Positions 47,200 to 54,410 of a stretch of 64,000 bases of DNA are shown here, in pieces. Position numbers and translations under genes: made by a program. The DNA lies in NCBI RefSeq assembly GCF_900105415.1, contig NZ_FNSM01000001.1, positions 1,736,001-1,800,000 on the forward strand, given 5' to 3'. The notes beneath the pieces are model-generated. The model ran no database searches. It saw only the letters and a program-made list of their open reading frames with translations, and was not told the DNA's origin. Origin of the DNA: Streptomyces sp. TLI_105 (GTDB lineage Bacteria; Actinomycetota; Actinomycetes; Streptomycetales; Streptomycetaceae). The stretch's first letter is position 1. Each line of letters begins with the position of its first letter.

Positions 47200-47630
47200 A
47201 GGGCGTGTCCCTTCTTGTCCGCCCCCGCGGTCATGGTCAGGGGTTCGCCGGGGCGCAGGCCCGCGTCGGCGCCGGTGATCAGCTCGGGCACGGCGACGAG
47301 GATGTTGTAGTGGTTGGGCAGGTGGATCTCGTCGAAGCCGTGGACGGTTCCGACGAGGCGGTTGCCCGCGTACAGCTCGTCGCCGACCTCCAGGACGCCG
47401 CCCCTGGAGATCTCGGCGAATCCGAGGTACGAGACCTCGTTCATCGGCTCGGCGCGGTCGGTGCCGGGGCGGCACAGGATGAACTCGTGGATCTCCCCGG
47501 CCCGCAGGCAGCGGGTGCGCAGGGGGGCGGGCACCAGCGCCCGGTCGTTCCTGCGGTGTCGCATGACGGCCACCCAGTGGGCGGTCACGTCGCTGCGGGC
47601 GGAGAAGAGGGTCGAAGTCGTGGGGGGCAC
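47196..47630 (-). CDS. conserved hypothetical protein in the biosynthetic operon
   Basis: A 144-residue protein I do not recognise with certainty. It reads as a small all-beta domain (HEFILCRPGTDRAEPMNEVS, GFAEISRGGVLEVGDELY, GTVHGFDEIHLPNHYNILV, GLRPGEPLTM) with alternating apolar residues and many turns, lacking Cys motifs or membrane segments. It could be a small binding or cyclase-like protein. The start is GTG 47630, although an ATG at 47564 is possible. Its TGA overlaps the MFS GTG. It is the best place to look for novelty of function in the operon, together with the ThDP enzyme. Confidence 0.75.
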   Translation of the reverse strand: MPPTTSTLFSARSDVTAHWVAVMRHRRNDRALVPAPLRTRCLRAGEIHEFILCRPGTDRAEPMNEVSYLGFAEISRGGVLEVGDELYAGNRLVGTVHGFDEIHLPNHYNILVAVPELITGADAGLRPGEPLTMTAGADKKGHAL

Positions 47631-47679
47631 TGTCAGGTTCCGTTCCTTGCCTTGTCCGTTCTTGTGGTCGGCCGGTCGG

Positions 47680-48480
47680 TCAGCGGATCGCGACCACGCG
47701 GTTGGCCAGCCTGCCGACGGATTCGATCTCCACCTCGATCTCGTCGCCGACGCTCAGGCCGCCGGCCCCGACCGGGGTTCCCGTCAGGAGCACGTCGCCG
47801 GGGTTCAGCGTCATGGCGGCGGAGACCCGCTCGATCAGTCCGGCGATCTCCAGGAGCATCTGGGAGGTGCGTCCGTGCTGGACGACCACGCCGTTGCGCC
47901 GGGCGGTGATGCCCAGGTCGGCGACGTCGATGCCGGTCACGATCCACGGGCCGAGGGGGCAGGAGGTGTCGAAGCCCTTGGCCCGGGTCCACTGGCCGTC
48001 GCTGCGCTGGGCGTCACGGGCCGTCACGTCGTTGGCGCAGGTGTACCCGAGCACGTACTCCTGCGCGCGTCCGTGCGGCACACGGCTGCAGGTGCGGCCG
48101 ATGACCACGGCGAGCTCGGCCTCGAAGCCGATCTCGTCGGAGAACGCGGGCTGCACGATCGGCTCGCCGTGGGCGAGCAGCGAGGTACTGGGCTTGAGGA
48201 AGAGCGGGGAGTCCCCGGGTCCGTCGACCGTGCCCGCGTAGTTGCGGCCGATGCCCACGGCTTTGGCGGAGGCGGGGACGGGCGAGAGCAGTGTCGCGGA
48301 CCGGGCGGGGATCCGGGGGCCGTCCGGCTGCCGGAGCGGTGCCGCCGATCCGTCGAAGGGGTTCCGCTCCAGGAGTACGTACTCGATGCCGTCCGGGCCG
48401 CCGGGATCCGTCGGCGCGGCTACGACGGCCGCGTAGTGCTCGGTGCCGTCGTGATGGACTCGGACTCGCGCCAGTCGCAT
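47680..48480 (-). CDS. fumarylacetoacetate hydrolase (FAH) fold enzyme
   Basis: A 266-residue member of the FAH superfamily, which hydrolyses C-C bonds, decarboxylates or isomerises beta-keto acids with a divalent metal. Visible are VGIGRNYAGTV, FLKPSTSLLAHGEPI, and the metal-binding E-x-E in DEIGFEAELAVVIGR. ANDVTARDAQRSDGQWTRAK, the GFDTSCPLGPWIV lid, and LLTGTPVGAGGLSVGDEIEV follow. It likely processes a keto acid made by the cluster's ThDP enzyme; this is inference. ATG 48480 has AGGAACAGG upstream. Its 5' end overlaps the DUF1015 gene by 61 bases. Confidence 0.92.
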   Translation of the reverse strand: MRLARVRVHHDGTEHYAAVVAAPTDPGGPDGIEYVLLERNPFDGSAAPLRQPDGPRIPARSATLLSPVPASAKAVGIGRNYAGTVDGPGDSPLFLKPSTSLLAHGEPIVQPAFSDEIGFEAELAVVIGRTCSRVPHGRAQEYVLGYTCANDVTARDAQRSDGQWTRAKGFDTSCPLGPWIVTGIDVADLGITARRNGVVVQHGRTSQMLLEIAGLIERVSAAMTLNPGDVLLTGTPVGAGGLSVGDEIEVEIESVGRLANRVVAIR

Positions 48481-49688
48481 ACCTGTTCCTCGGGATGGTG
48501 GGAGGTGGAGTCGGGGTGGTGCCGGTGGACCACCAGACCGCTCCACGGCTTGGGGGTGAGCGAGGTCGTCTTGCGGGGCATGAGCAGGCCCCGGGCGGCC
48601 CGTTCGCGTACCGCCGAGAAGGCGACGGGCGGCAGGATCAGGGCGGTGCCGGACGTGGTCGCGGCCCGTGCGAGGGCCCGGTCCCGGCGGGTTTCGAACT
48701 CCACTCCCCGGCCGTCCGGCCGCACCCGCGCGATCAGCTGTTCGGCGAGCCGGTAGGCCGCCAGCGGGTCGCGGACGCGGTCCGGCAGCAGGCCGCGTAC
48801 GTCGACGGCGTGCTCAGGTCGGGAAGGGAGCGCGGACGGTTCCCCGGCGGCCGCGAGCAGTTCGGCCGCCGGCACGCCGGTCAGCACCCGGTGGATGGCC
48901 GACGACGTGAGCGGGTGGCGGCCGACGTCGACCACCATGGCGAGCAGGGTCCGACCGGGGCCCGTGGGGTCGGTCCGGTACTGCTCCTCGGCGGCGGCCC
49001 AGCGGTGGTGTCCGTCGGCGATGCAGAGCGACCGGGCCGCCAGGTAGGCGTCCAGCACGCCCAGTCGTACGGGGTCGCCGACCCGCCACAGCCGGATGCG
49101 GCACCCTTCCGCCCGTGTCTCGACGAGCGGCGGGCCCGCCGCCACCCGGTCCAGACAGGCCGCGCCGGCCTCGATGGAAGGGGCGGCGGGGCCCGCGTCG
49201 GAGCCGTCGAAGCAGAGCAGTACCGGTTCGAGGTCCGCGCCCGCGGCCCTGCGGCGGCGGGCCTGGGCCCGCACCCGGTGGGGGTCGACCTCTTCGTGCG
49301 GGCGGACCTCGGCGGAGCCGGGATGCGCCAGGTCGAGCACGCCGATCAGGCCTCGCTGCACGCGCGCGTCGCCGGTGCCGGTGCGCTGTTCGACGACGTA
49401 CAGGCTCGGGCTCGCGTCCTGGCGGAGCACCCCTCGGGCGGTCCACGCGCGCAGCAGCCGCGCGGTGCCGTCGGGGCGTACGCCGGGGCCCTGTCCTGGG
49501 AGGAGGTCGGGTCGGACCAGTCGCAGGAAGGCGTGGGGGTGGGCGGCGAGAGCGGCGGCGCGGTCGGGGGTGACGCCGTCGCCCGGCGGGCTGAGGAGTC
49601 CGTGCGGGGGGCCGCCGGCCGCCGGACCGTACCGCAGGGCGCGGAACGGTCGCAGCGGCGCGGCGGTGGACCGTGTGCCCGTTCTCAC
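48420..49688 (-). CDS. DUF1015 family protein
   Basis: A 422-residue protein of the DUF1015 family, recognised by FRALRYGP at the start, RPHEEVDPHRVRAQARRR, the signature SLCIADGHHRWAAAEEQYRT, and the C-terminal MPRKTTSLTPKPWSGLVVHR. The family may be nucleotide-dependent kinases acting on small substrates such as serine, but this is not settled. GTG 49688 overlaps the ATP-grasp stop as GTGA. After the usual family end, about 25 extra residues run into the FAH gene, giving a 61-base overlap in another frame. Confidence 0.85.
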   Translation of the reverse strand: MRTGTRSTAAPLRPFRALRYGPAAGGPPHGLLSPPGDGVTPDRAAALAAHPHAFLRLVRPDLLPGQGPGVRPDGTARLLRAWTARGVLRQDASPSLYVVEQRTGTGDARVQRGLIGVLDLAHPGSAEVRPHEEVDPHRVRAQARRRRAAGADLEPVLLCFDGSDAGPAAPSIEAGAACLDRVAAGPPLVETRAEGCRIRLWRVGDPVRLGVLDAYLAARSLCIADGHHRWAAAEEQYRTDPTGPGRTLLAMVVDVGRHPLTSSAIHRVLTGVPAAELLAAAGEPSALPSRPEHAVDVRGLLPDRVRDPLAAYRLAEQLIARVRPDGRGVEFETRRDRALARAATTSGTALILPPVAFSAVRERAARGLLMPRKTTSLTPKPWSGLVVHRHHPDSTSHHPEEQVCDWRESESITTAPSTTRPS

Positions 49689-50947
49689 TGCTGGGGCGCC
49701 ACGTCGATCCGCAGCATGTCGCGCAGTTCGGCGAAGCGGGCGTCGAGGTCGGCCGGGTCGTCCACGGTGAAGACGACGTGGCCGTGCGCCTGCCAGATGT
49801 GCGGGGGCACCTGGACGGCGTCGCCGACGTTCTTGTAGAGCTCGACCTCGACCACGCCCTCGGCGGCACGGACCTCCTCGACTCCGCCGATCGAGGTGAT
49901 CACGCCGGCCCGCTCGGCGAAGAACATGAAGAAGCCGGTCGGGCGGACCGGGCCCGGGACGGCCAGGTTCGGGGTGCGGCCGAGCGACACGTCGAGCACC
50001 GCGTCGACCATGTCCACTCCGGTGCTGGTGAGCACCGAGCGGTAGATGGGGCCGCCGCCGAGCCGGGCGGCGGTCTCCAGGATGACCGGCTCGCCGTCGG
50101 CGGTGATGCGGAACTCGGTGTGCGTGGCGCCGGTGTGGATGTCCAGGGCGTCGTGCGCGTTGGCCGTCAGTTCCCTGATGCGGGCCTGGAGTTCGGGGGC
50201 GAGCCGGGTGGGGGTGCAGTAGAAGACCTCCTCGAAGAAGGGGCCCTCCATCGGCAGCGGCTTGTCGTGGATCGCGACGACGTGGGTGACGCCGTCCCGC
50301 ACGATGGACTCGACGCTGATCTCGTCGCCCTGGATGTAGCCCTCCAGGAGCAGCGCGGCGCCGTACTTCTCGCGGTCGGCGCGGTACAGCGGGTCGTAGT
50401 CGAAGCCGTCCCAGGATCCGGAGCGGATCAGCTCGAAGTGCTCGTCGAGCTCGGTCTCGCCGTCGACCCGGCGGACGTACATGCTGCCGCCGCCGATGAG
50501 CGGCTTCATGACCAGCGGGTAGCCGATGTCGGCGGCCAGCTTGCGGGCCTCGTCGAGGGTGTGGGCGAGTCCGAAGCCGGGGCCGGGGACGTCGCCGTGG
50601 CGGGCGAACTCGGTGCGCATCTCGAACTTGTTGCGGGCGATGTGCGCGGTCTTCTCGGAGATGAACGGGACGCCGAGGGCGGCGGCGACGGCGGCCGCCG
50701 CGGGCACGCTGTGCTCGACGAAGGCGACGACCGCGTCGATCTTCTCGGTCTCGGAGGCGGCGAGCTCGCGGGCGGCGGCGACGGTGTCCTCGATGCTGCT
50801 GGTGTCGGCGGCGACGACCCGGTCGACGAACTCGGGCTCCCAGGTGGGGTTCTTGACGATGAGGAGCAGGCGCTCCCCGTGCAGGCGGGCCCGGGCGAAG
50901 TGGCGCTTGCGGCTGGCGTTGCTGGTGTGAAGGATCAGGACGCTCAT
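49685..50947 (-). CDS. ATP-grasp carboxylate-amine ligase (first of two)
   Basis: A 420-residue ATP-grasp enzyme of the BacD/carbamoyl-phosphate-synthetase-like group. N-terminal domain MSVLILHTSNASRKRHFARA; ATP-binding lysines in AHIARNKFEMRTEF and GYPLVMKPLIGGGSMYVRRV; lid in LLLEGYIQGDEISVESIVRD; metal ligands in GATHTEFRITADGEPVILET followed by AARLGGGPIYRSVL. The C-terminal part resembles amino-acid ligases that make dipeptides. It starts 6 bases after the ThDP gene and overlaps DUF1015. Two such ligases in one operon suggest a product with two amide or peptide bonds. Confidence 0.93.
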   Translation of the reverse strand: MSVLILHTSNASRKRHFARARLHGERLLLIVKNPTWEPEFVDRVVAADTSSIEDTVAAARELAASETEKIDAVVAFVEHSVPAAAAVAAALGVPFISEKTAHIARNKFEMRTEFARHGDVPGPGFGLAHTLDEARKLAADIGYPLVMKPLIGGGSMYVRRVDGETELDEHFELIRSGSWDGFDYDPLYRADREKYGAALLLEGYIQGDEISVESIVRDGVTHVVAIHDKPLPMEGPFFEEVFYCTPTRLAPELQARIRELTANAHDALDIHTGATHTEFRITADGEPVILETAARLGGGPIYRSVLTSTGVDMVDAVLDVSLGRTPNLAVPGPVRPTGFFMFFAERAGVITSIGGVEEVRAAEGVVEVELYKNVGDAVQVPPHIWQAHGHVVFTVDDPADLDARFAELRDMLRIDVAPQQ

Positions 50948-50953
50948 GTCGGT

Positions 50954-52639
50954 TCAGTTCCTCTTGAGGGTGAGCAGGAAGTCGGGTGCCGTCTCGGTGG
51001 CGGGGACGACGCACTCGACGAGCGTGGGACGGACCTGGCCGTCGGCCGGGGCGAAGATGTCGTCCCAGGTGCTCTTGAGGGCGTCGGTGTCGGTGACGCG
51101 GTGCGAGCGCCACCCGAAGGAGGCGGCGACCGACTGCCAGTCGACGGAGGTGAACGAGGAGCTCACCGGGTCGCCGCCGAGCAGGTCGGTGGCGTGCCGG
51201 TCGATGAGGCCGAGGCGTTCGTTGTTCAGCAGGAAGTAGACGAGCGGCAGGCCGAGCCGGGCCGCGGTCTCCATCTCGTGCATGGCCATGGACAGTCCGC
51301 CGTCGCCGCCGAGGGCGACGACCCGGGCGCCGGGGCGGGCGACGGAGGCGCCGATGGCGGCGGGCAGGGCGTAGCCGAGGCTGCCGGTGCCGCGCGGGGT
51401 GAGCAGTCTGCGGGTGCCGCCGCGCAGCCGGACGGCGGCGCCGGCCCAGCCGCTGGAGACGCTGGCGTCGGCGACGAGGATGCCGTCCTCGGGCAGCGCG
51501 TCGGTGAGCATCCGGCACAGGGTGTCGCTCAGGCCGGTGTCCCAGCGCGGCTCCGTGCGGTGGACGGCCGGTCCCGTGTAGTGGAAGCCGTCCAGTTCCC
51601 GCAGCAGCGCCTCGCAGAAGGCGCGGACGTCGGACTGCACGACGATGCCGCCGCGGGCTCCGCGGACCAGCTCGGCCGCGTCGTCGCTGACGTTGACCAG
51701 GGTCTGGTGGGGTTCGGGCCAGCTGTAGCCGTCGGAGGACTTGTCGCCGAGCTTGCTGCCGAGCACGATCACGCAATCGGCCTCGTGCACGTAGCGGTTG
51801 GCGGCTTCGAGTCCCTTGGCGCCGGTGACGCCGAGCGAGCGGACGTCGTCCTCGTCGACCGCGCCCTTGCCGTTGAGCGTGGTGGCCACGGGCAGTCCGG
51901 TCTCCCGGGACAGGGCGCGCAGCGCGTCGACGGCGCCGGAGAGGTGGACGCCTCCGCCGGCGACCACGACGGTCCGGCGGGCGTCCCGGACGGCGTCGGC
52001 GACCGCGGTGACCCGGGCGGGGTCGGGGTGGGCCCGTACCTGCGGGTAGGCGCAGCCCCAGGAGGCGGGCGCCGGGCCGGGACCGTCGTCGACGGGCCGG
52101 TCCAGGCTGTCGGCGGGGAATTCCAGGAGTACGGGTCCGGTGCGCGGGGTCGCGGCCGAGGACAGCGCCCCGGCCACCTCCTCGCGGGTGCGCTCGGCGC
52201 CGGCCAGCCGGACGGTCTTCTTGGTCACGGGGCCGAACAGCGCCTGCTGGTCGACCTCGCCGGTGGCCCAGCGGTCCTCCTTGCGCCGCGCCATGCCGCT
52301 GGCCAGGAAGACCAGCGGGGTGGAGCTGTTGCGGGCCTCCAGGAGGGCGGGGGTCGTCCACGGGGACCCGATGCCGCCGGGCGCGTCGCACACGCCGACC
52401 CGGCCCGAGATCCGGGCGTACGCCTCGGCCATGTAGCCGGCGCAGCGCGGGCAGCGGGCCAGCACGTGGTCGACTTCGGGCCGCTGCTGGAGGGCGACGT
52501 AGAGCGGGAGCGAGGTCTCGCCGGGGAAGCCGAAGACGTGCCGGACGCCGGCGCGGGCGAGCTCGTCGACGGCGGCTTCGGCGACGGTCGGCGCCGTCGG
52601 GGCGGGGGCGGGGGTCACGGGGGTGGAGGGCCGGCTCAC
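50954..52639 (-). CDS. ThDP-dependent enzyme (acetolactate-synthase-like) lacking the catalytic Glu
   Basis: A 561-residue three-domain thiamine-diphosphate enzyme of the acetolactate synthase/decarboxylase family. Domains: PYR (about 18-185; GVRHVFGFPGETSLPLYVAL), a central domain without clear FAD signature, and PP (about 370-545) with the ThDP-Mg motif GGDGGLSMAMHEMETAARL to NNERLG. In the PYR domain the residue that activates the cofactor, normally Glu in RHE-x-x-A, is Pro64 within ARCPRCAGYMAEAYARISG. GTG 52639 overlaps the PLP gene stop as GTGA; the following gene starts after 6 bases. Likely substrates are 2-keto acids such as pyruvate or an amino-acid-derived keto acid. Confidence 0.9.
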   Translation of the reverse strand: MSRPSTPVTPAPAPTAPTVAEAAVDELARAGVRHVFGFPGETSLPLYVALQQRPEVDHVLARCPRCAGYMAEAYARISGRVGVCDAPGGIGSPWTTPALLEARNSSTPLVFLASGMARRKEDRWATGEVDQQALFGPVTKKTVRLAGAERTREEVAGALSSAATPRTGPVLLEFPADSLDRPVDDGPGPAPASWGCAYPQVRAHPDPARVTAVADAVRDARRTVVVAGGGVHLSGAVDALRALSRETGLPVATTLNGKGAVDEDDVRSLGVTGAKGLEAANRYVHEADCVIVLGSKLGDKSSDGYSWPEPHQTLVNVSDDAAELVRGARGGIVVQSDVRAFCEALLRELDGFHYTGPAVHRTEPRWDTGLSDTLCRMLTDALPEDGILVADASVSSGWAGAAVRLRGGTRRLLTPRGTGSLGYALPAAIGASVARPGARVVALGGDGGLSMAMHEMETAARLGLPLVYFLLNNERLGLIDRHATDLLGGDPVSSSFTSVDWQSVAASFGWRSHRVTDTDALKSTWDDIFAPADGQVRPTLVECVVPATETAPDFLLTLKRN

Positions 52640-53880
52640 AGGTCCGCCTCGGCGATCTCGAAGTCGATGACCTGCGACGGGGACGGGCGGTGCGGGCGCA
52701 CTCCGCCGGTCAGGTTGACCAGGACGTTGGCGTCCCAGGGCACCCGGCCGTCGGCGACGGCCGCGATCAGTCCGGCGAAGGCGGTGGCCGCCGCGTGGCA
52801 CACCTCGATGCCCTCGACGGTGCGCAGCAGGTCCTTGGCGCGCTCGATCTCCTCGGTCGTCACAGCCCGGATGTCGCCGCCCGACTGGCGTGCCACGTCG
52901 CGGATGTAGGGGTAGCTGGGGGTGGGGTTGCCGCGCAGGATGGCGTACGCCGGTCCCTTGGGATTCCTGACGATGTGCCGGTCCTGGATGGTCTCGGAGT
53001 CCTCGGCGTACGCGTGGGCCATGGGCGCGCAGCTGGCCTGCTGCACGGCGACGAAGCGGGGCATCCCGGAGAGCCGGCCGAGCCTGAGGTACTCGAGGGC
53101 GCCCTTGTACGCGCCGAGCAGGCCCATGCCGCTGCTGACCGCCTGGAAGACGTAGTCCGGGGTGGCCGGCATGGCGTCGAACGCCTCCAGGTAGGCCAGC
53201 TTGAGGCCCTCGCGCCGGGAGAGGCTGAAGAAGCCGCCCTCGGAGAAGAGGCCGTTCTCCTCGGCGTAGCGCTGGGCGGCGTTGCCCGCGGTGGCGAACT
53301 CGCCGTCGATGGCGTACGTCCTGACCCGGGGGTGGTCGCCGTAGTTGAGGCGGTGCACGAACGCCCGGCCGGCGAAGATGTGGGCCTCGAAGCCGGGCAC
53401 GACCTGGACGGCACGGCCGTACGCGGTCGAGCTGTTGCCCGTCGAGGCGAGTGCGAGCTTCCTGATTCCGAGCTCCGCGAACCGGGAAATGCCCATGGAG
53501 GCGATACGGTCCTTGGTCGAGCGGGTCGGATTGAAGGACTCGTCCTTCAGGAAGAGACCGGGAAGGCCTATCTCTGCACCGAGTTTGTGTGCCTGGATGC
53601 AGGGCGAGTTTCCGTCGCCCAGCCACACGACGTTCTTCGGGTCCCGCACCGGAATGAGCGGGAAATAGCGCAGGAGCGGATTGGGAGAATCCTCCCACTC
53701 GGCCTGTGCGGCGTAATCGAGGTCGTAGATGGCGTCCATGGCCCCGGAGCACTCGGGGCAACGGTTGAGCGTCGGGTCGTCGCTCTCCTTCCCGCAGCGA
53801 ATGCAGCAGTGGTGGATGACCTTCTCGCTCGATCCACGCGCGTAACTGTCGATAAGTTCCGCGTACTTGACGAACGGCAT
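52636..53880 (-). CDS. PLP-dependent threonine-synthase-like enzyme with N-terminal zinc ribbon
   Basis: A 414-residue fold-type II PLP enzyme related to threonine synthase and cysteate synthase. A zinc ribbon lies near the start (C26-x2-C29, C41-x2-C44). The PLP lysine is Lys123 in ESFNPTRSTKDRIASMG, followed by LALASTGNSSTAYGRAVQVV and the phosphate-binding loop VSSGMGLLGAYKGALEYL. Typical substrates are O-phosphohomoserine or O-phosphoserine, replaced at the beta or gamma carbon. ATG 53880 has AAGGGG 7 bases upstream; an earlier in-frame start lacks one. It is the first enzyme gene of the cluster and overlaps the ThDP gene. Confidence 0.92.
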   Translation of the reverse strand: MPFVKYAELIDSYARGSSEKVIHHCCIRCGKESDDPTLNRCPECSGAMDAIYDLDYAAQAEWEDSPNPLLRYFPLIPVRDPKNVVWLGDGNSPCIQAHKLGAEIGLPGLFLKDESFNPTRSTKDRIASMGISRFAELGIRKLALASTGNSSTAYGRAVQVVPGFEAHIFAGRAFVHRLNYGDHPRVRTYAIDGEFATAGNAAQRYAEENGLFSEGGFFSLSRREGLKLAYLEAFDAMPATPDYVFQAVSSGMGLLGAYKGALEYLRLGRLSGMPRFVAVQQASCAPMAHAYAEDSETIQDRHIVRNPKGPAYAILRGNPTPSYPYIRDVARQSGGDIRAVTTEEIERAKDLLRTVEGIEVCHAAATAFAGLIAAVADGRVPWDANVLVNLTGGVRPHRPSPSQVIDFEIAEADL

Positions 53881-54056
53881 GACGGACCCCTTGGGCGTCG
53901 ATGGAGTACTGGGGGCGGGCCGGCCTGCGGCCTGGTGACGGATGTCTGCGCCGGCTGCCCGAAGTGGCAAGCGGCAGAGGGCCGATGGGGCGATCGCGCG
54001 GACCCCGGGCGGTTACGGCATGCCGTCCGGAAGGCCCGTTCGCGCGATGCCGGAAC

Positions 54057-54248
54057 TCAGTGCCAGATGATGTCGGGCTGCGGCTGGACCGCGGTCCGGA
54101 TCGTGCCCGCGAGCGTCACGGACGACCGTACGGCGGCCGTCGAACGGGTCGGGAAATCTTCCTGGGCGGCTTGGGCGATCATCACGGAAACCGCTGCGAA
54201 AAAACCGAGGACAACAAGGGATCGCGTGAATGTTTCCACGAACTGCAC
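54057..54248 (-). CDS. 63-residue hydrophobic small protein at the head of the cluster
   Basis: A small open frame starting with GTG 54248 behind an ideal AGGAG site (6-base spacing). The product has a short polar start (VQFVETFTRS), one apolar segment (LVVLGFFAAVSVMIAQAAQ, about 11-29), and a polar C-terminal half rich in Thr, Ser, Arg and Val that ends in TAVQPQPDIIWH. This is the layout of an exported small peptide or a single-pass membrane peptide. It lies 176 bases upstream of the PLP gene on the same strand and 162 bases from the divergent LuxR-type regulator. Possible roles are signal-peptide pheromone, precursor substrate, or membrane accessory; none is proved. Codon use fits Streptomyces. 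Confidence 0.65.
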   Translation of the reverse strand: MQFVETFTRSLVVLGFFAAVSVMIAQAAQEDFPTRSTAAVRSSVTLAGTIRTAVQPQPDIIWH

Positions 54249-54267
54249 GTCATTCTCCTGAGGTGCC

Positions 54268-54286
54268 CCTGCCAGGTCACGGCAGG
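54268..54286. promoter_or_regulatory. inverted repeat in the divergent promoter region
   Basis: CCTGCC-N7-GGCAGG lies 20 bases upstream of the small-protein start and 125 bases from the regulator start. It is the clearest palindrome in the 162-base region and a candidate binding site for the cluster's regulator. Confidence 0.4.
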
Positions 54287-54410
54287 ACGCTCGATGTTCT
54301 GCCGGGGTGCGGCGGAAGTAATCCTGCGGCCGCGAGTAGGCTGCGCACCAGATACCACCGGTGTCATCAAGTTGCAGGCAGGAACCTCCCACCCGGACAG
54401 GAACGCACAA

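Noticed and set aside
50954-52639. ThDP enzyme as phosphonopyruvate decarboxylase of a phosphonate pathway
   Set aside because: No PEP mutase gene is present, and the large-form three-domain architecture fits acetolactate-synthase-like enzymes better.
54057-54248. Small protein as a lanthipeptide or similar RiPP precursor
   Set aside because: It has no Cys, no leader/core cleavage motif, and no RiPP maturase in the operon; the ATP-grasp enzymes look like amino-acid ligases.
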